Below, piece by piece: positions 8,381 to 20,050 of a stretch of 64,000 nucleotides of DNA; position 1 is the first letter of the stretch; every line of letters begins with the position of its first letter. The notes beneath the pieces are model-generated. The model did not search any database, was not told where the DNA came from, and saw only the letters and a list, made by a program, of their open reading frames with translations. This DNA comes from Blastobasis lacticolella (Eukaryota; Arthropoda; Insecta; Lepidoptera; Blastobasidae). The DNA is taken from the NCBI GenBank assembly GCA_905147135.1, contig LR990044.1:17178122-17242121 (forward strand), in the 5' to 3' direction. Made by a program: the position numbers and the translations under genes.

Positions 8381-11300
8381 ATGTTTCAAAAGCAAATAAT
8401 TGTAATAGTATCGGTAATTTCAATATATTCCTATTGCCTAGCAAATAATAGCTTTAATGACCCAACAACGATTGAGAATTATGTAAGTAAAGGACAACAA
8501 AAATTATAATACATTGTCCTAAGTTTTGAAATCTTAATACTTTCCACCTGTGATACCGACTGTCACATACGTTGGTATGTTGGTGGAATAAAAAGTACAA
8601 GGCGACTAATGATTTAGAGTGACGACCTGAGTGGTTCAATGGTCAACATACCGGTCTGCCACGCAAGAGGTCCCGGGTTCGATTCCCGGCAGGGCAGAAA
8701 TTGAAATGATGAATTTTAATTTCTGTTACGGGTCTGGGTGTTCTATGTATATTAAGTATGTATTTAAAAAAAAAAGTATGTAGGTAGTATATCAGTTATC
8801 TAGCACCCATAGTACAAGCTTTGCTTAGTTTGGGACTAGATGGCGCTGTGTGAATTAGTCCACGAATATTTATTATTATTTTTATTATTATTAGAGGCAC
8901 ACCACCTTAACAACACAGTAGACATTTTTAACACTGCGATCTGGAGATTATGACAAATCTCTCCAGTAATCTGATGTGATAAACATGCATAACCAGATTG
9001 CCACCACAACGCCACAAGGACTAAAAAATAAACTTCACAATTATAAAGTTATTTATATAAAAATGTATTTCAAAATTTCAATATTTCCAGGGTTTGTATG
9101 ATTTCAATGTGTCGGTTCGGGAGAAATGCGCAGGACCCAAACATAAAAATGCTGCTGATTATAACATAACTTTGAGTAAGAATGGAACTGATGTCTTCGC
9201 TACGATGATTTTCAATTTCTTTGAGCCTACGAAAGTTGAAGAGGTTGGTAAGATTATTGTCTCAGTTTTCTGGCATAAATTAGTTAAAATATTTTTAATT
9301 TCCCTCATTTTCCATTTATTATTGTCCGTAATAATAATCCCGTGATCACCACTCTCCGCTACTGGTACTATCGGTTACACTAACAATACAAGCAAGCGGT
9401 ACACCTGATGAAAAGGGGTCACCACTGGCTATGGCCTATAGACATAAGCAACACCTGGAATATCACAAATGCTTTGCCTACCTCTACAACCCCGGGACTT
9501 ATTACTGTGCGATTAATAGTAACAAGAGCTAGAACCCTCCAATACCAAGTAATAAAGTGTTCCTCATGGTACACTGGAAATCTTACTCACCGGCAGGAAC
9601 ACAACATCCGTAACATTAGCATCCCTATCGTGGCATGTCGTACCACTATTAATGGAAACATTCAGGTATAATTATTGTGAAGATGATAACAACTTTTCAT
9701 GACGTGGAAAGTTATTACAAATTAATATGGTATATGCCTCTCATATTTGGAGTGAGCTGGTACCTTTGGGTACGCAGACGACAGCACAGTAGCGTATCTG
9801 TCAGAGGCAAAAGCCAACAGAGGCGATATTCAGTCATGTCGAGAGGCCATGGTTGGTTGCTTGAATGAAGCTCTCGAGGCAGTGTCCGATTGGGGCGAAG
9901 CCAATCTAGTGTCGTTCAACGTCACCAAAACAAAGGCGTGTTTGTTTTCCGCTAAACGGAGTTCATTCAATCTAACTCTGACTTTCCGTAATGTATCTGT
10001 GGAAATAACCGTGAACCTACTGCTCCTGGGTGTTAATCTATCAACCAATATCAACTTTGAACAGTACATAGAATCAAAAGCTAAGACTGCAGCCAAAAAA
10101 CATGGAATCCTCTCGAAGGTCAAGCGATACTTCACTTCCAGGCAGTTTCTTCAGTTATATCAAGCACAAGTCCGATCTTGCAAGGAATACTGCTGCCACC
10201 TCTGGGATGGATCAGCCAAATACCAACTGGCTACTTTGGATTCGGTGGAAAAACGTGCATAGACGTTAATTTGTGATCCGCAGTTGATTGAAGATAAGCT
10301 GCAGAGCCTCGAGCATCGGCGTAGGGCTGCGCGTTTGTCTGTCTTCGAGAGTGTGCAAAGCAGTTGCACGACCTCATTCCGACGGTCTCTTTCGCCATCG
10401 GAAGACGCGATCCGGGCGAGCGATTCATCCTTATGTAGTGGATCTACCAGCTATCCGCACGAGCCGCTTTAGTGTACCTTTATAATGCGTACGGCCAAGG
10501 AATGGATCGCATTACCCGCGAATATGTTCCCTAATCATTATAATCTATACGCCTTCAAGGCTAGAGTTTGTTAAAAGCCTGTTTCTAGACAGGCATGCTC
10601 CATCATCGGCCGCATCGTCCTTACCACCGGATGAAGTGGCGGTAAAATTTTGACCTATTTTAATTAGAAACTTCAAGCACATTACAGTACAAAGACGGAC
10701 TTAAAACTACGTTGCTTTTTTTACCAGTCAACCAGAAAGCAATTAACAAAAATTACAAGGCGTTGCGCGGTGCAACAAAAAGGACATAAAAAAGACTAAA
10801 CGTAAAATTAAATTTAAATTAGAATACCAAACATTCAGTGACCGAGATTTATAAATAATATAACAGGAGAGAGAGAGAACAAGAAACTAAAGATAACAAG
10901 CTGCTGGCACACTAAACAACACTACTGCCCAAACACTTAAAAAAGAGAAAGACTAAATAGGAAAATAAGTATAAGGGGATACAGAGACTTTAGGAAATGA
11001 TTATTAACTGCGTTTTTGAAAGAAAATTTACTGGGACTACGTCTGATCTCCAAAGGAAGATCATTCCAAAGTCTAGCAGCGATTAAGGAGAAAGAATTAG
11101 ATAGAAATCCAGTCCGGTGAAGGGGCAGGTTTAAGGAGAGAGTGTTTGAAGAACGGAGGCTACGGTTGTGGGTGTCGCAAATATATTGAAATTTGGATTT
11201 CAGATATTCAGGGACGGCTGGATCGTAAAGTATAGAGAAAAGGGAGGTAAGTATTCTTCGGTTGAGGCGATGTCGTATAGGCAGCCAATTGAGCTTCTCA

Positions 11301-14300
11301 CGAAAGCTTAATACGTGATCGTACTTACGCAAGCCGTAAATGAAGCGAATGCAGTTGTTTAGAAGTCGATCCAATTTATTCAGTTGATCCTGGTTAAGGT
11401 CGGAGCAACACACATCACCATACAATATTTAAAATACTGAAACAAGTTTGGGATATGTCAAATGTAAAAACACAATCTGTAGGCTTATTTCTCGATATGT
11501 CTAAGGCATTTGATTGTGTCATACACGATACGTTACTAATCCAGCTGGAAAACTTAGGTATACGAGGAAATGCTCTAAACCTTTTTGCAACCTATCTAAA
11601 GAACAGGCAACAACAAACTGCAATAAATAAATACAATGAAACCAACAAAACAATAGAAGAAATACAATCTCCATTCCGTAATGTAATTTTAGGTATACCA
11701 CAAGGCAGTATATTAGGTCCACTCCTCTTTCTTGTGTACATTAATGAGCTGCCAAATATTATAAAACATTTATGTGTTATGTACGCAGATGATGTAACGA
11801 TTTTGTTTAGAGACATGCATAAAGATAAAATAGCCTTTGAAAAAGAAATAAACGCAACTCTAAAAACTATTGTGAACTGGCTTAGAACCCTGAATCTTAC
11901 AGTTAATGCAAATAAAACAAAACTGATCCAATTTAGAAACTACAGAAACGATTCATATAATTTAAATATATCAGATACAAACAAGAAAATTGAAGAGGTA
12001 GATGAAATAAATTTCCTTGGCCTTTCTCTCGATTCTCATTTAAATTGGAAATCACATGTTAGTAAAATTAATAGTAAAATTTCGAGTTATTGTTATGCCT
12101 TATCCATTTTAACAGAAACTACTTCATTAAAAGTTGCACGTGCTGCTTATTATGGCCATGTTTACCCACTCTTGTCATATGGAATTATATATTGGGGAAA
12201 CTCTGTAAATGTTCAGTCTACCTTTATACTCCAAAAACAATGTTTACGCATAATTTATAATATGTATTCCGACGAAACTCTAAGAAATGTTTTTAGAGAA
12301 AAGCAACATCTTACACTTACGAATATATATATTCTGGAATTAAGCTCCTTCATAAAAAATAATATGTCTTACTTTAAAACCGCAGCAGAGGGCAGAACAA
12401 ACAAACGTAATAGATACATATACGATATAAATGTACCTATTACAAATAATAACATATATAATAAGAGTGCTTTTAGAGTAGGAATTAAAATATATAATCA
12501 TTTGCCTGTAGAATTAAAAGCTTTAGATACCACTAAATTTAAAAATAAACTAAAAATATTTCTTTTGAATAATGTATTTTACAACTTAAAAGAATTTTAT
12601 GACTACAAAACCCACTAGTAGACCTAAGATAATCTAATTTAAGATACCTACTTGTTACAACTCATGCTTTAAACAGTAAGTACGTTATATTTTTTATTGT
12701 AGAAATGTCTATTTTAATTAAATATCCTTTTAGTTTAATTAAGCAAATTGTAACTTGCTTACATTGTAATTGCATACCCGCTATGGGTAAACTGTTGTTC
12801 TTCCTATTTGCAAAACCATCTGCAGTAATGTAACTACACAGTTAACGCAATAAAGTTTATTCTATTCTATTCTATTCATAATCGATAATTGGTAAAATTA
12901 AAGATTGGACAAGTTAAGATTTTGTGGAAGATGGTAAAAAGTATTTAAAACGATAGAGAGATCGCAAAGCCCTTATTACCTTTCAGCTTACCTCAGTCAG
13001 CTGATTAGACCATCTCAAAGTGTTGTCTATGTGAAGCCCTACGTCTTTTACGCAGGAGGCAAAATGTATTATATTATTATTGAAGCTGACAGGAGGGACT
13101 TTCGCTAAATAAATACGAGTAGTTAGCCGAGAGCTGCCCACAATAATGGCTTGGCATTTGGCTGGATTCACAGAAATACCAAATCTCTGTGACCATTCGC
13201 GGATAAGTTCTAGATCTCTGTTTAATGCATCAACAGCTCATCAATATTCGAAGCATCAGCGCTAGGCATAAAGTTGCAAATCATCTGCATAAAGATGGTG
13301 GGATCATATAAGTTTGTGAGTAACGTTATTAATGAACAAAGAAAACAATAATGGAGACAAAATACCGCTCTGCGTAACACCAGCAACCAGATCACTCCAA
13401 TTAGATACTACTCCATCAGCCCGAACTGCCTGCTGCCTACCGCGGAGATAAGAGGAGAACCAGTTTGTCACCGAGGATGATAGCCCCCAGCTGAGATAAG
13501 ATTGCCAATAGGATGTCATGATCAACATTAAAATCTTCTACTTTTAATTATAATCAATTAAAACTAGAAGAGTTAGTTTGGTGTTTTCCAAACTATGGAC
13601 AATAGTTTCGAGTAATTTTAATAAAAATGGAAAAATTGATATAGGCCTGAGATGGTTCAAGGCACTGGGAGTAGGTACTTCGGAAAGCGGGATAATAAAC
13701 ACTTTGCCTCACTCTTTAGGGAAAAAATGTGATGAGAGGGAATGATTAATCATGTGCGTGAGAACGGGTAAGACAGAATTTAAAACATGATAATACCTAC
13801 TCACATAACCACATCCTGCATCCTTCGATTTGATGGATAAAAAGGTTTTTCGAACTTCATCCTCAGTGACGGAACTGAAATCAAACGCTACTGGAGATGT
13901 AGCCATGGACTTGATGAAATTAATAGTATCATACTTAATAGATTCATCTAATTGTGCCACGGAAGAGAAATGTCGATTAAGTGTGTCAGGACAAAAATAT
14001 GATCCAGCAAGAGGAGTTTGGGGCTCAACAACTCCAACCGACTTTAAGAATTTCCAAATATCAGCCTGGGATGAATTAATTAAGTGATTGTGGAAGTACT
14101 GGCGTTTAGAGTCCCTCACCATCTTATTGTAGATATTGTAGATATATTTCAAATAAAAACAAAGGCATCAAGTAATATTACATAGTTATTCAATATCTGA
14201 AAACTTAAACTAATGGATTACAACAAATAAAAACTAATTATATTCCAGATCCGAATAACAGTACATTCTTTCAAAGATGGCAAAAAGCAGGTGTTGTGGA

Positions 14301-15381
14301 ACTACCGATTGAAGAAGCCGTGTCAACATTTCATGATCGCACAACAAATCGAACATCACCTACATGCCAAAAATTGCCTTGTGCAGCCGGTTTGTATGAT
14401 TTCCTCAACAAGACTCCTTGGACTATTAATGTTATTATTCACGTTATGTATTCTATATATAGTAACAAACAAATCTATGTATAAGTACTTACATGTAAAT
14501 TTACAAAGCTTTAGTCCCTTACTGTGTCATCATCAATATGATCAGTTTGTAGTGATTTATTGCTGGACTTGATTCTTCTAAATAATACATATTGGACTCG
14601 AGTATGCTTTATATAAGTACGTATTCACCAAACACCTCCGTTTCACCTGTAGACGTGTAAACGTATCGAGTAATTTGGAGATCGCTGTGGGAAATACACA
14701 ACAGAAAATGGTGCTGCCCAGAATTGTTACTCACTTTTTATATTATATTAGATAGGCTGTTGACCGTAATTTCATTTGATGGCAAGCGACAATGCGGCTG
14801 AAGGTGAGCCTAAAATGAGTTGTTCAGGGAATACACTGGCAGGCAAGGCGTTCCACTTATTAGCTGTACACTGTAGAATACTGACAAACGCGCAACCCTA
14901 CGCTGATGTTCAAGGCTTTGCAGCTTAGCACCTATCAGCTCCAGATCATGAATAATCCTTATAACACGCTTCTCTACCGAATCCAAATTAGCCAGATGAT
15001 AGGTATATAATATTGCTGATCCATCCTAAATGTGGCAACAGTACTCTATACAAGGCCGAACTTGGGCTTGATCTATTTTTATAGCCAGTTTACCTCTAAG
15101 ACATTTACTCGCCTTGTACTTCACTAGTTTATCAATAGGCCATGTCCATCTGCCAGCCACCACAAACCTCATTGCGGTATAGTCAGGTAAAGTATATCTC
15201 CAAATCCATTTCTTTTCAGGGCATATATATCTGCGAGGTGAACTATAGTGAACTATTCAGGGTATTCTTTGGTACCTCTTTCTTCTACGGAGAATTCTCA
15301 ATGAAATCAAACACACTGGGGACCAAAGGTAATATTATGTGCATTATATTAAACACAACTTTCACTAAAAAAAAGTCATGA
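8381..15381 (+). CDS. Gene A: small secreted cysteine-containing protein, four exons (family unassigned; DUF1091/ML-like?)
   Basis: Exons 8381-8482, 9091-9243, 14249-14389 and 15220-15381 give about 185 aa. Exon 1 encodes a signal peptide (hydrophobic IIVIVSVISIYSYCLA) and ends at a GTAAGT donor. Exons 2, 3 and 4 follow TTTCCAG, ATTCCAG and TTTTCAG. Cysteines fall near residues 47, 110, 128, 137 and 173; four of them recur in paralogues, enough for two disulfides. N-glycosylation sequons lie near 40, 59, 65 and 177. The last exon reads a GIY strand and FFGTSFFYGEF, ending in KKKS. An in-phase exon 2 end needs a weak GTTGGT donor; a strong GTAAGA donor 4 nt later is out of phase. Exon 3 also uses a non-consensus GTTTGT donor. 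Introns 1-3 hold SINE and LINE insertions. The overall pattern recalls small beta-sandwich secreted proteins, but function is unknown. Confidence 0.68.
8620..8880 (+). mobile_element. tRNA-derived SINE (family 1), copy A
   Basis: The head has a tRNA-like A box (GAGTGGTTCAATGGTCAACA) and B box (GGTTCGATTCC). The body contains AGCACCCATAGTACAAGCTT and GATGGCGCTGTGTG, and it ends in a TTATTATT tract. It sits in intron 1 of gene A in sense orientation. It is a SINE and not a tRNA gene: the cloverleaf is incomplete and the same unit recurs at 27649 and 37220. It is present in both A and B, so it inserted before the duplication. Confidence 0.8.
9360..9660 (-). repeat. LINE 3'-tail fragments (copy A)
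   Basis: In reverse orientation this holds the tail that ends the LINE at 54140-56900 (CATCAGGTGG followed by a GCTTGCCTGT-like run) and a second recurring piece, GCCGGTGAGTAAG...CCAGTG, also seen at 22018 and 57046. Both belong to widespread LINE 3' ends, and no coding sequence remains. It sits in intron 2 of gene A; copy B repeats it at 28389-28690. Confidence 0.55.
9690..10670 (+). pseudogene. Jockey-like LINE reverse transcriptase, 3' half (copy A)
   Basis: It begins just before a degraded catalytic ADD box (ACGCAGACGACAGCACAGTA) and continues as DWGEANLVSFNVTKTKA, LLLLGVNLSTNINFEQYIES and RSCKEYCCHLWDG, then LEHRRRAARLSVF and HPYVVDLPAIRTSRF. These are the thumb and C-terminal motifs of Jockey-related LINEs. 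It is 5' truncated and broken by frameshifts. It lies in intron 2 of gene A. Confidence 0.72.
11423..12876 (+). mobile_element. 5'-truncated LINE nested in another LINE (copy A)
   Basis: It starts inside the reverse transcriptase domain and ends with a TTCTA microsatellite tail after AATAAAGTTTAT. CATA occurs at both edges (11419-11422 and 12877-12880), a likely short target-site duplication. The minus-strand host LINE resumes in its own frame on either side. Confidence 0.82.
11455..12618 (+). CDS. LINE reverse transcriptase, 5'-truncated but open (copy A)
   Basis: The frame is open from about 11433, so the ATG at 11455 is simply the first Met in a truncated copy. Motifs: FLDMSKAFDCVIHD, GIPQGSILGPLLFLVYINEL, the catalytic YADD near residue 110, then LNLTVNANKTKLIQF, FLGLSLDSHLNWK and the C-terminal FKNKLKIFLLNN block. 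The endonuclease and reverse transcriptase fingers are missing, so it cannot be an autonomous source. It lies in sense orientation in intron 2 of gene A. Confidence 0.85.
   Translation: MSNVKTQSVGLFLDMSKAFDCVIHDTLLIQLENLGIRGNALNLFATYLKNRQQQTAINKYNETNKTIEEIQSPFRNVILGIPQGSILGPLLFLVYINELPNIIKHLCVMYADDVTILFRDMHKDKIAFEKEINATLKTIVNWLRTLNLTVNANKTKLIQFRNYRNDSYNLNISDTNKKIEEVDEINFLGLSLDSHLNWKSHVSKINSKISSYCYALSILTETTSLKVARAAYYGHVYPLLSYGIIYWGNSVNVQSTFILQKQCLRIIYNMYSDETLRNVFREKQHLTLTNIYILELSSFIKNNMSYFKTAAEGRTNKRNRYIYDINVPITNNNIYNKSAFRVGIKIYNHLPVELKALDTTKFKNKLKIFLLNNVFYNLKEFYDYKTH
14745..15130 (-). pseudogene. Small Jockey-like LINE 3' fragment in intron 3 of gene A
   Basis: The minus strand reads EKRVIRII-like sequence, LQSLEHQRRVARLSVF and the FPEQ region of a LINE C-terminus, the same family as 9690-10670. 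In copy B it is clearest at 34127-33909. No domain is complete. Confidence 0.5.
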
Positions 15382-15451
15382 ACCATTATTAGTTCTGTAA
15401 TGTACATAGTATAATAATTATGAATCATTGTTAGACTAATGCGCTTATTAC

Positions 15452-15691
15452 ACATTCCTAAATTCAATGACTGAATTCAAAAACATAAAGCGTGAGAGCA
15501 AATAAAAGTGGAATGTATTGCTCATAGAATATGGTCCATTTTTGTATCTCGGATTTTTGAATAGTAGGGCGACGACGCGTGACTTAATATAAGAGATACA
15601 AAAATTGACCTTATTCCAAGAGCAATACATTTCACTTTGATTTGCTCCCACGCTTTTTGTTTCTGAATTCAGTAACTGAATTTAGGAATGT
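15452..15691. mobile_element. Fold-back MITE downstream of gene A
   Basis: The two arms are inverted over roughly 100 bp each: ACATTCCTAAATTCAATGAC on the left matches the reverse complement of the right end at 15691, and the match continues through a GCGTGAGAGCAAAT-like run to TTTTTGTATCTC. The centre is only about 40 bp. It lies 70 bp past the stop codon of gene A, so it may fall in the transcript. Confidence 0.8.
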
Positions 15692-16179
15692 CTAATAAAC
15701 GCATAAGTTCCGATTAGTTTAGTTTGGGTTAGTTTATTTGTCTATATTTGAATATTAATTTACATTAATTATAATTAAATTGACAATGATATTGTCAATA
15801 ACAGCATAATGAACAATACATAAGATAAATGTATCAATATCAATGTAATCTTACCCACATAAGGTGAGTATAATTTAAAATTTCACATGTAATAATCAAT
15901 AAAATAAATAAACAATGTCCAAAAGGTCCAAGGAGACAAAAATATTTTTTATTATATATAACTAAATATTGTATGATGTCAGAATGGGAATAATAAAATT
16001 ATAATAAATACATAGGTCAATGTGATTTTATTTTATTTCATTTATTGCGTATCACAGTTTTCAAATGATTGTACAATATTATATAGTACCTACTTACATA
16101 TAACACCCAGTTAAAGCATTGCAAACAAAGTAAAATATTGATATACTCTTTTATAAAGCATACAGATTTATACGGTTGG

Positions 16180-17030
16180 GTCAAAGTTCTTTAAAAGCTG
16201 CCGTACAAAAAGAACTAACAAAATCTCTAACGATACCCTCAAACTCATGGAATAAAGGCACGGTATGACTTTGCAATCCCCTGATGAACTCTCCCAATTT
16301 AGGCGACTTAATCGATAGATGTCCAAGTCTCTTAACTCTCGCCATACGCCGCTTAAATACTACCAATATCGGCGGCGGTCGAGCGGTAAAAAGGCTCTAA
16401 AGTCTTTGCAAAAGTCGATTGCACAGAGCCTGCTGGCGAGACTGAAAACGAAAGGCAGCAGAGTTATTATGACCATGTCCGTGGTTTTGAGGAAGTCGAT
16501 AGGTTCTATGGGCAGTTTTTCACGACAACACGAGCACCTGTTACCAGTATGACAATAATACCTCAGAGCCAAGTTATCCCGACACTACACCGAAGATATC
16601 CAGAGGTCAGCCTGTACAAGATAAACATGGCTCTGGGGCCGAAAGTGGCCGAAAGTGACACCTGTTCCCTTAAGTGTTGCGTTGGCAACTTTAGTTTGTC
16701 AGTTATTACACTGAGTACTTTTTCTTCAACATCCTCCTCAGTCTCCTCCAAGATACCATGCACGAGAAGAACCTTCCATCGAGAGTGGGTCTCTAGACCA
16801 TCAAATCCAGTCACAAGAAATTCCAACTGCGACTTTAATATGGTGATAGCTTTCCAAACAAAAGCTTTGAAAGTGTAGTAGTCAGCGGCCAAAGCCTTCA
16901 CAGTTGGTGCTGGAGTTGCTGAAGATGATGTGTCTTGGTTCTGCAGACGTTTCTCATAGTCATCCATACGTGAAGTAAATAGTGTGGTCAATTCTTGCAT
17001 GATCTTACGAAGTTTTGATTGCCCGTCCAT
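16180..17030 (-). pseudogene. LINE ORF1-like fragment (copy A only in full)
   Basis: The minus-strand ORF 17030-16563 starts MDGQSKLRKIMQEL, has a coiled-coil-like segment (TSRMDDYEKRLQNQ) and continues to LVHGILEETEEDVEEKV and KLKLPTQHL. This resembles gag-like ORF1 or a related RNA-binding ORF seen in insect LINEs. It then loses frame toward 16181. Copy B keeps only the two ends (35290-35630 and from about 35636 on). Family assignment is uncertain. Confidence 0.5.
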
Positions 17031-17179
17031 AATAACTGCTGGATCCTAATGTAAGTTGCATGTCGTGATTTATTTGCCAACAGCTGCAGTTAATGTTACA
17101 TAAAATGCATAAAACAGACTCAATATAAAAATATAATTTTAACAATTAAATTATTAAGAGCTCTCACAAAAGGTGTTGA

Positions 17180-17640
17180 GTCTTCAAATACTCGCAATTT
17201 GTTCCCGCTGCGTTGTTCTTCTGCGCCTTAAAAGAAACCGATCTCGATGACGTCCTGAGATTCATGGTTCGGGACCGACTATTATTGCAGCGTCTGCGCA
17301 CTCAACGCCTTCGCCGCTATCGCTATCTGATATCGAATCACATAAGTCAGCAAAACGCACCTATGGCTGACCTACTGCGTGCTGATGCCCCCTTTTTAAA
17401 TTATCGTCTCGTCTGTGCACACCTCGACGCCGATAACAATAACTGTGCCCTCTGACTCTCTCCAGCCACCCGCGCCCACGCCGATGCCGCCGTCGCGCGC
17501 GCCTCTACCACCAGCTGAGATTAAACTGAAGTCACAGGCGCAAGCTGCGGTCTCCGTCCGGAAGACGAATGCCGTTGTAGATCATTATCTACGGGTTCAC
17601 GCTGGTCCACAGGCAGAAACATAGTCGGAACGAACGCGGT
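17180..17640 (+). other. GC-rich Pro/Arg-coding stretch, unidentified (copy A)
   Basis: Short open frames encode Pro-rich sequence (PPAPTPMPPSRAPLPPAEIK). Copy B has the same at 35790-36257. I see no recognised domain. It may be the start of a dead retroelement ORF, since it directly abuts the ORF1-like fragment. GC content is well above that of the surroundings. Confidence 0.3.
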
Positions 17641-18209
17641 ACTGCTTTGTCTGAACAGTGCAAATTGAAGGCCGCAATCCTACTACTACTAGCTGGATCT
17701 ACATCTCCCGTCTTAGCAAGGAGTCAACGGCCCAGTTAGTTGGCTTAGTCGACGAGATGCCCTCGTATTACTACCGACTTCCTTAGACTGACTTCCGTGC
17801 GTTTAGTTTACGAGTGCCGACGGAACAAGTCTAGAATTTCCTTAAGAAGGAATTATGGCCATGGCCAGTTTCCCGAGGGTACGACCAAATATCGAGGGTA
17901 CGACAAGATATCCAGCGCATCATTTTCGGAGCGGGACGAACAGTGACCCAGCGTTGCCCCGTCGCCATGGGTTCCAGTAATTACAGTTCTACCGGGAATT
18001 TGCTGGGATAGTAAAAACGAGAAATGAGAAAGCTATGAAATAAGTTACTAAAACTAAGATTTAAAACTTATGCTAGCAAAATATGGGCTTGTTTGTGTAA
18101 CTTTTTTTTATATTATAGGAGAAGTAAACGTTATATTATAATAATAACTATTATAATACAGGTAATGGACTGTGATCCGTTAAAATTGTCCAATTTGCAA
18201 AGAGCTAAC

Positions 18210-18350
18210 TGAGCCGTTTTGAATTTTGATAGTGTAAAGGCTGTTGAAATGATCCAATCTGGTCAGGTTCCCCTGGTAGCAGGGTCACGGAGGTCAGATG
18301 GTAGTCGCTCCACTGTAATTATTACTTCTGATCTACCTTATCGCCAAATC
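18210..18350 (+). repeat. SINE family 2 body fragment (copy A; also 36850-36990)
   Basis: Contains CTGGTCAGGTTCCCCTGGTA and GTAGTCGCTCCACTGTAATT, which match the body of the SINEs at 43350-43617 and 57290-57360. The tRNA-like head is absent. Confidence 0.55.
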
Positions 18351-18559
18351 CTGGATCATATCATTTCATTTCATTTATCACTGTTTTCCAAAGGATTCAC
18401 AATAAAGTACTTACATGTGACACCCTGTTAGGGCATTGCAAACAAAGTGAGAGAGAGCATGCATTATTTACATTATGTCATAACTTAGTATTAAATTAAA
18501 AGTAGAAATTTTTTCCTTAAATAAAAAATTCATCAATTAGTTGCATGTTAAAATAACAA

Positions 18560-20050
18560 TCAAATAATAATAATAATATTAAGTTAGTACATATATTATT
18601 CAGAAGTCATTCTGTATAGCAATAAATTTTTATCATCCGTATTCATGTCACAATGTAAGCAAATAGGAATGTTCCGGAATATCTCGATTCGAGGTCAGTA
18701 AAAAATTCATTTGTAAATATAGATAATTTAGAAAAAGGTGTTTTTAATTTCGTTCGATCGTTTCGTCTAAAGGAGGTTATAGGTGAGTACATGTACTCGT
18801 GTTTTCTACGAATTTACATGACTCTAGAATATACAATGACGTCACTGTTACTATGCTGTACTTTATAAATTGGGGTCTACAGGAATCCATTTGACTAATA
18901 TTTGTAAGAATTCTCACACATTTTTCTGATTTGGATGAAGATATCTTCCACATTTGTAGAGTTTCCCCACAATGTTATTCCATATGCAAGTCTAGAATGG
19001 ACATATGCATAATATGCTGTGAGTGCGGTTTTAAAATTTGTTACCATTTTTAGATGTCCAAATGCGTATATGAATGAGGACAATTTCTAAGTAAGTTTTT
19101 GAATATGCGTTTTCCAGTTTACACTTGTATCAACATCTATTCCTAGTAGAGTAGCCGAAGTCACAGTCTCGATCACAGCAATATTATATTTATAATCAAT
19201 TTGCAATGGAAGTTTTGATAAGGTTTGAACTGTATTATTTAAGTTTTTTCAAGTTAAGCTCTAAATTGTGACATTCCATCCAAGTTACAATATTAAATTT
19301 ATTATTGATCTCCTCCGTATTTGAACATGATATTACTATTAAAACGTCATCTGCGAAAATGATACAGTCCTCACCTAGTTGTTTTCGAAGGTCATTAATA
19401 TAAATGAGAAATATGCAACACGCTAGAACGCTTCCTTGGGGAATGGAGCCCATGTTACTTTCCACATCCTATCGTATGGTTTGTATCCTCCCGCTTTTAT
19501 AGTCTGTATTTTCAATCTCTACATGTTGTCTACCTATCTTCGAGATATGATTTAAACAATTTTGTGCAATTCCTCTGATTCCAGTGCCGTATAATTGATC
19601 TAAGATAATTTTATGGTACACTCTGTCGTATGCTTTGCTCATGTCGAGCAATGCGCCTACAGCATATCTTTTATTATTTATTATATTAAGAACTTCCCGA
19701 ATGAATTTGTATAGGGCTAATGTTGTCGATATGTTTTTCCTAAAACCGTTCTGGCTGTCATGAAAGATAATATTATATTATAATATTTTTCATAAAATGA
19801 GTAAAGTCGGTTTACCATTGCAGTTACAAATATGTTGATGTATGACGTCGGCCACGTCGGCAAAAGGGCAATTGTGCGAAAATGGCTAGGGTTAGTTACC
19901 TCTCCATTTTTATGTATCGGCTTTACCAAAGATATCTTGAGACCTTCAGGAAATATACCCTCAATAATAGACTGATTAATTAGTTTTGTATAGGGATAAG
20001 CTAATTCATCGCTACATCTTTTGATAAGTGTTGGGGGATTTCATCAACAG
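18560..20050 (-). pseudogene. CR1/L2-like LINE reverse transcriptase remnant (copy A)
   Basis: Minus-strand pieces: 19929-19717 (MVKPIHKNGEVTNPSHFR), 19651-19469 (LDMSKAYDRVYHKIILDQL), 19465-19235 (GSIPQGSVLACCIFLIYIND with FADDVLIV) and 19083-18895 (AYVHSRLAYGITLWGN). Frameshifts separate them, and about 130 bp of the C-terminal part is deleted near 18700. Beyond 19727 it continues into sequence with no counterpart in copy B. Confidence 0.75.

Larger units (their letters stand above)
10937..14155 (-). pseudogene. CR1-like LINE, minus strand, split by another LINE (copy A)
   Basis: Minus-strand pieces in order: 14152-13709 (connector before the reverse transcriptase, ending HMINHSLSSHFFPKE), 13528-13304 (NWFSSYLRGRQQ and GILSPLLFSLFINNV, the palm), 13171-12983 (thumb), then up to LILPIIDY near 12881. 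The element resumes at 11425 as YGDVCCSDLNQDQLNKLDRL and runs to 10937. The break is filled by a plus-strand LINE (11423-12876). Other stops show it is dead. Confidence 0.78.
5022..19726 (+). repeat. Segmental duplication, copy A
   Basis: Direct copy of 23917-38748. The offset is 18895 at the left end, 19029 around gene A exon 1 and 19022 at the right end, because of indels. By eye, substitutions are a few percent or less. It contains gene A, several old LINE pieces, a SINE and a fold-back element in the same order as copy B. The left limit coincides with the 3' end of the CR1 element, so the original duplication may have extended further left. At the right end copy A continues naturally through a LINE whose counterpart in copy B is cut off. 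Confidence 0.93.

Noticed and set aside
8624..8700. tRNA gene
   Set aside because: A and B boxes are present but the cloverleaf is incomplete, a non-tRNA body follows, and the unit recurs (27653, and 37380-37450 in reverse). It is a SINE head.
14291..14572. Single-exon 93-codon gene at gene A exon 3
   Set aside because: The first part is the family's exon 3; after the GTTTGT donor the sequence is intron and is not shared by C or D.
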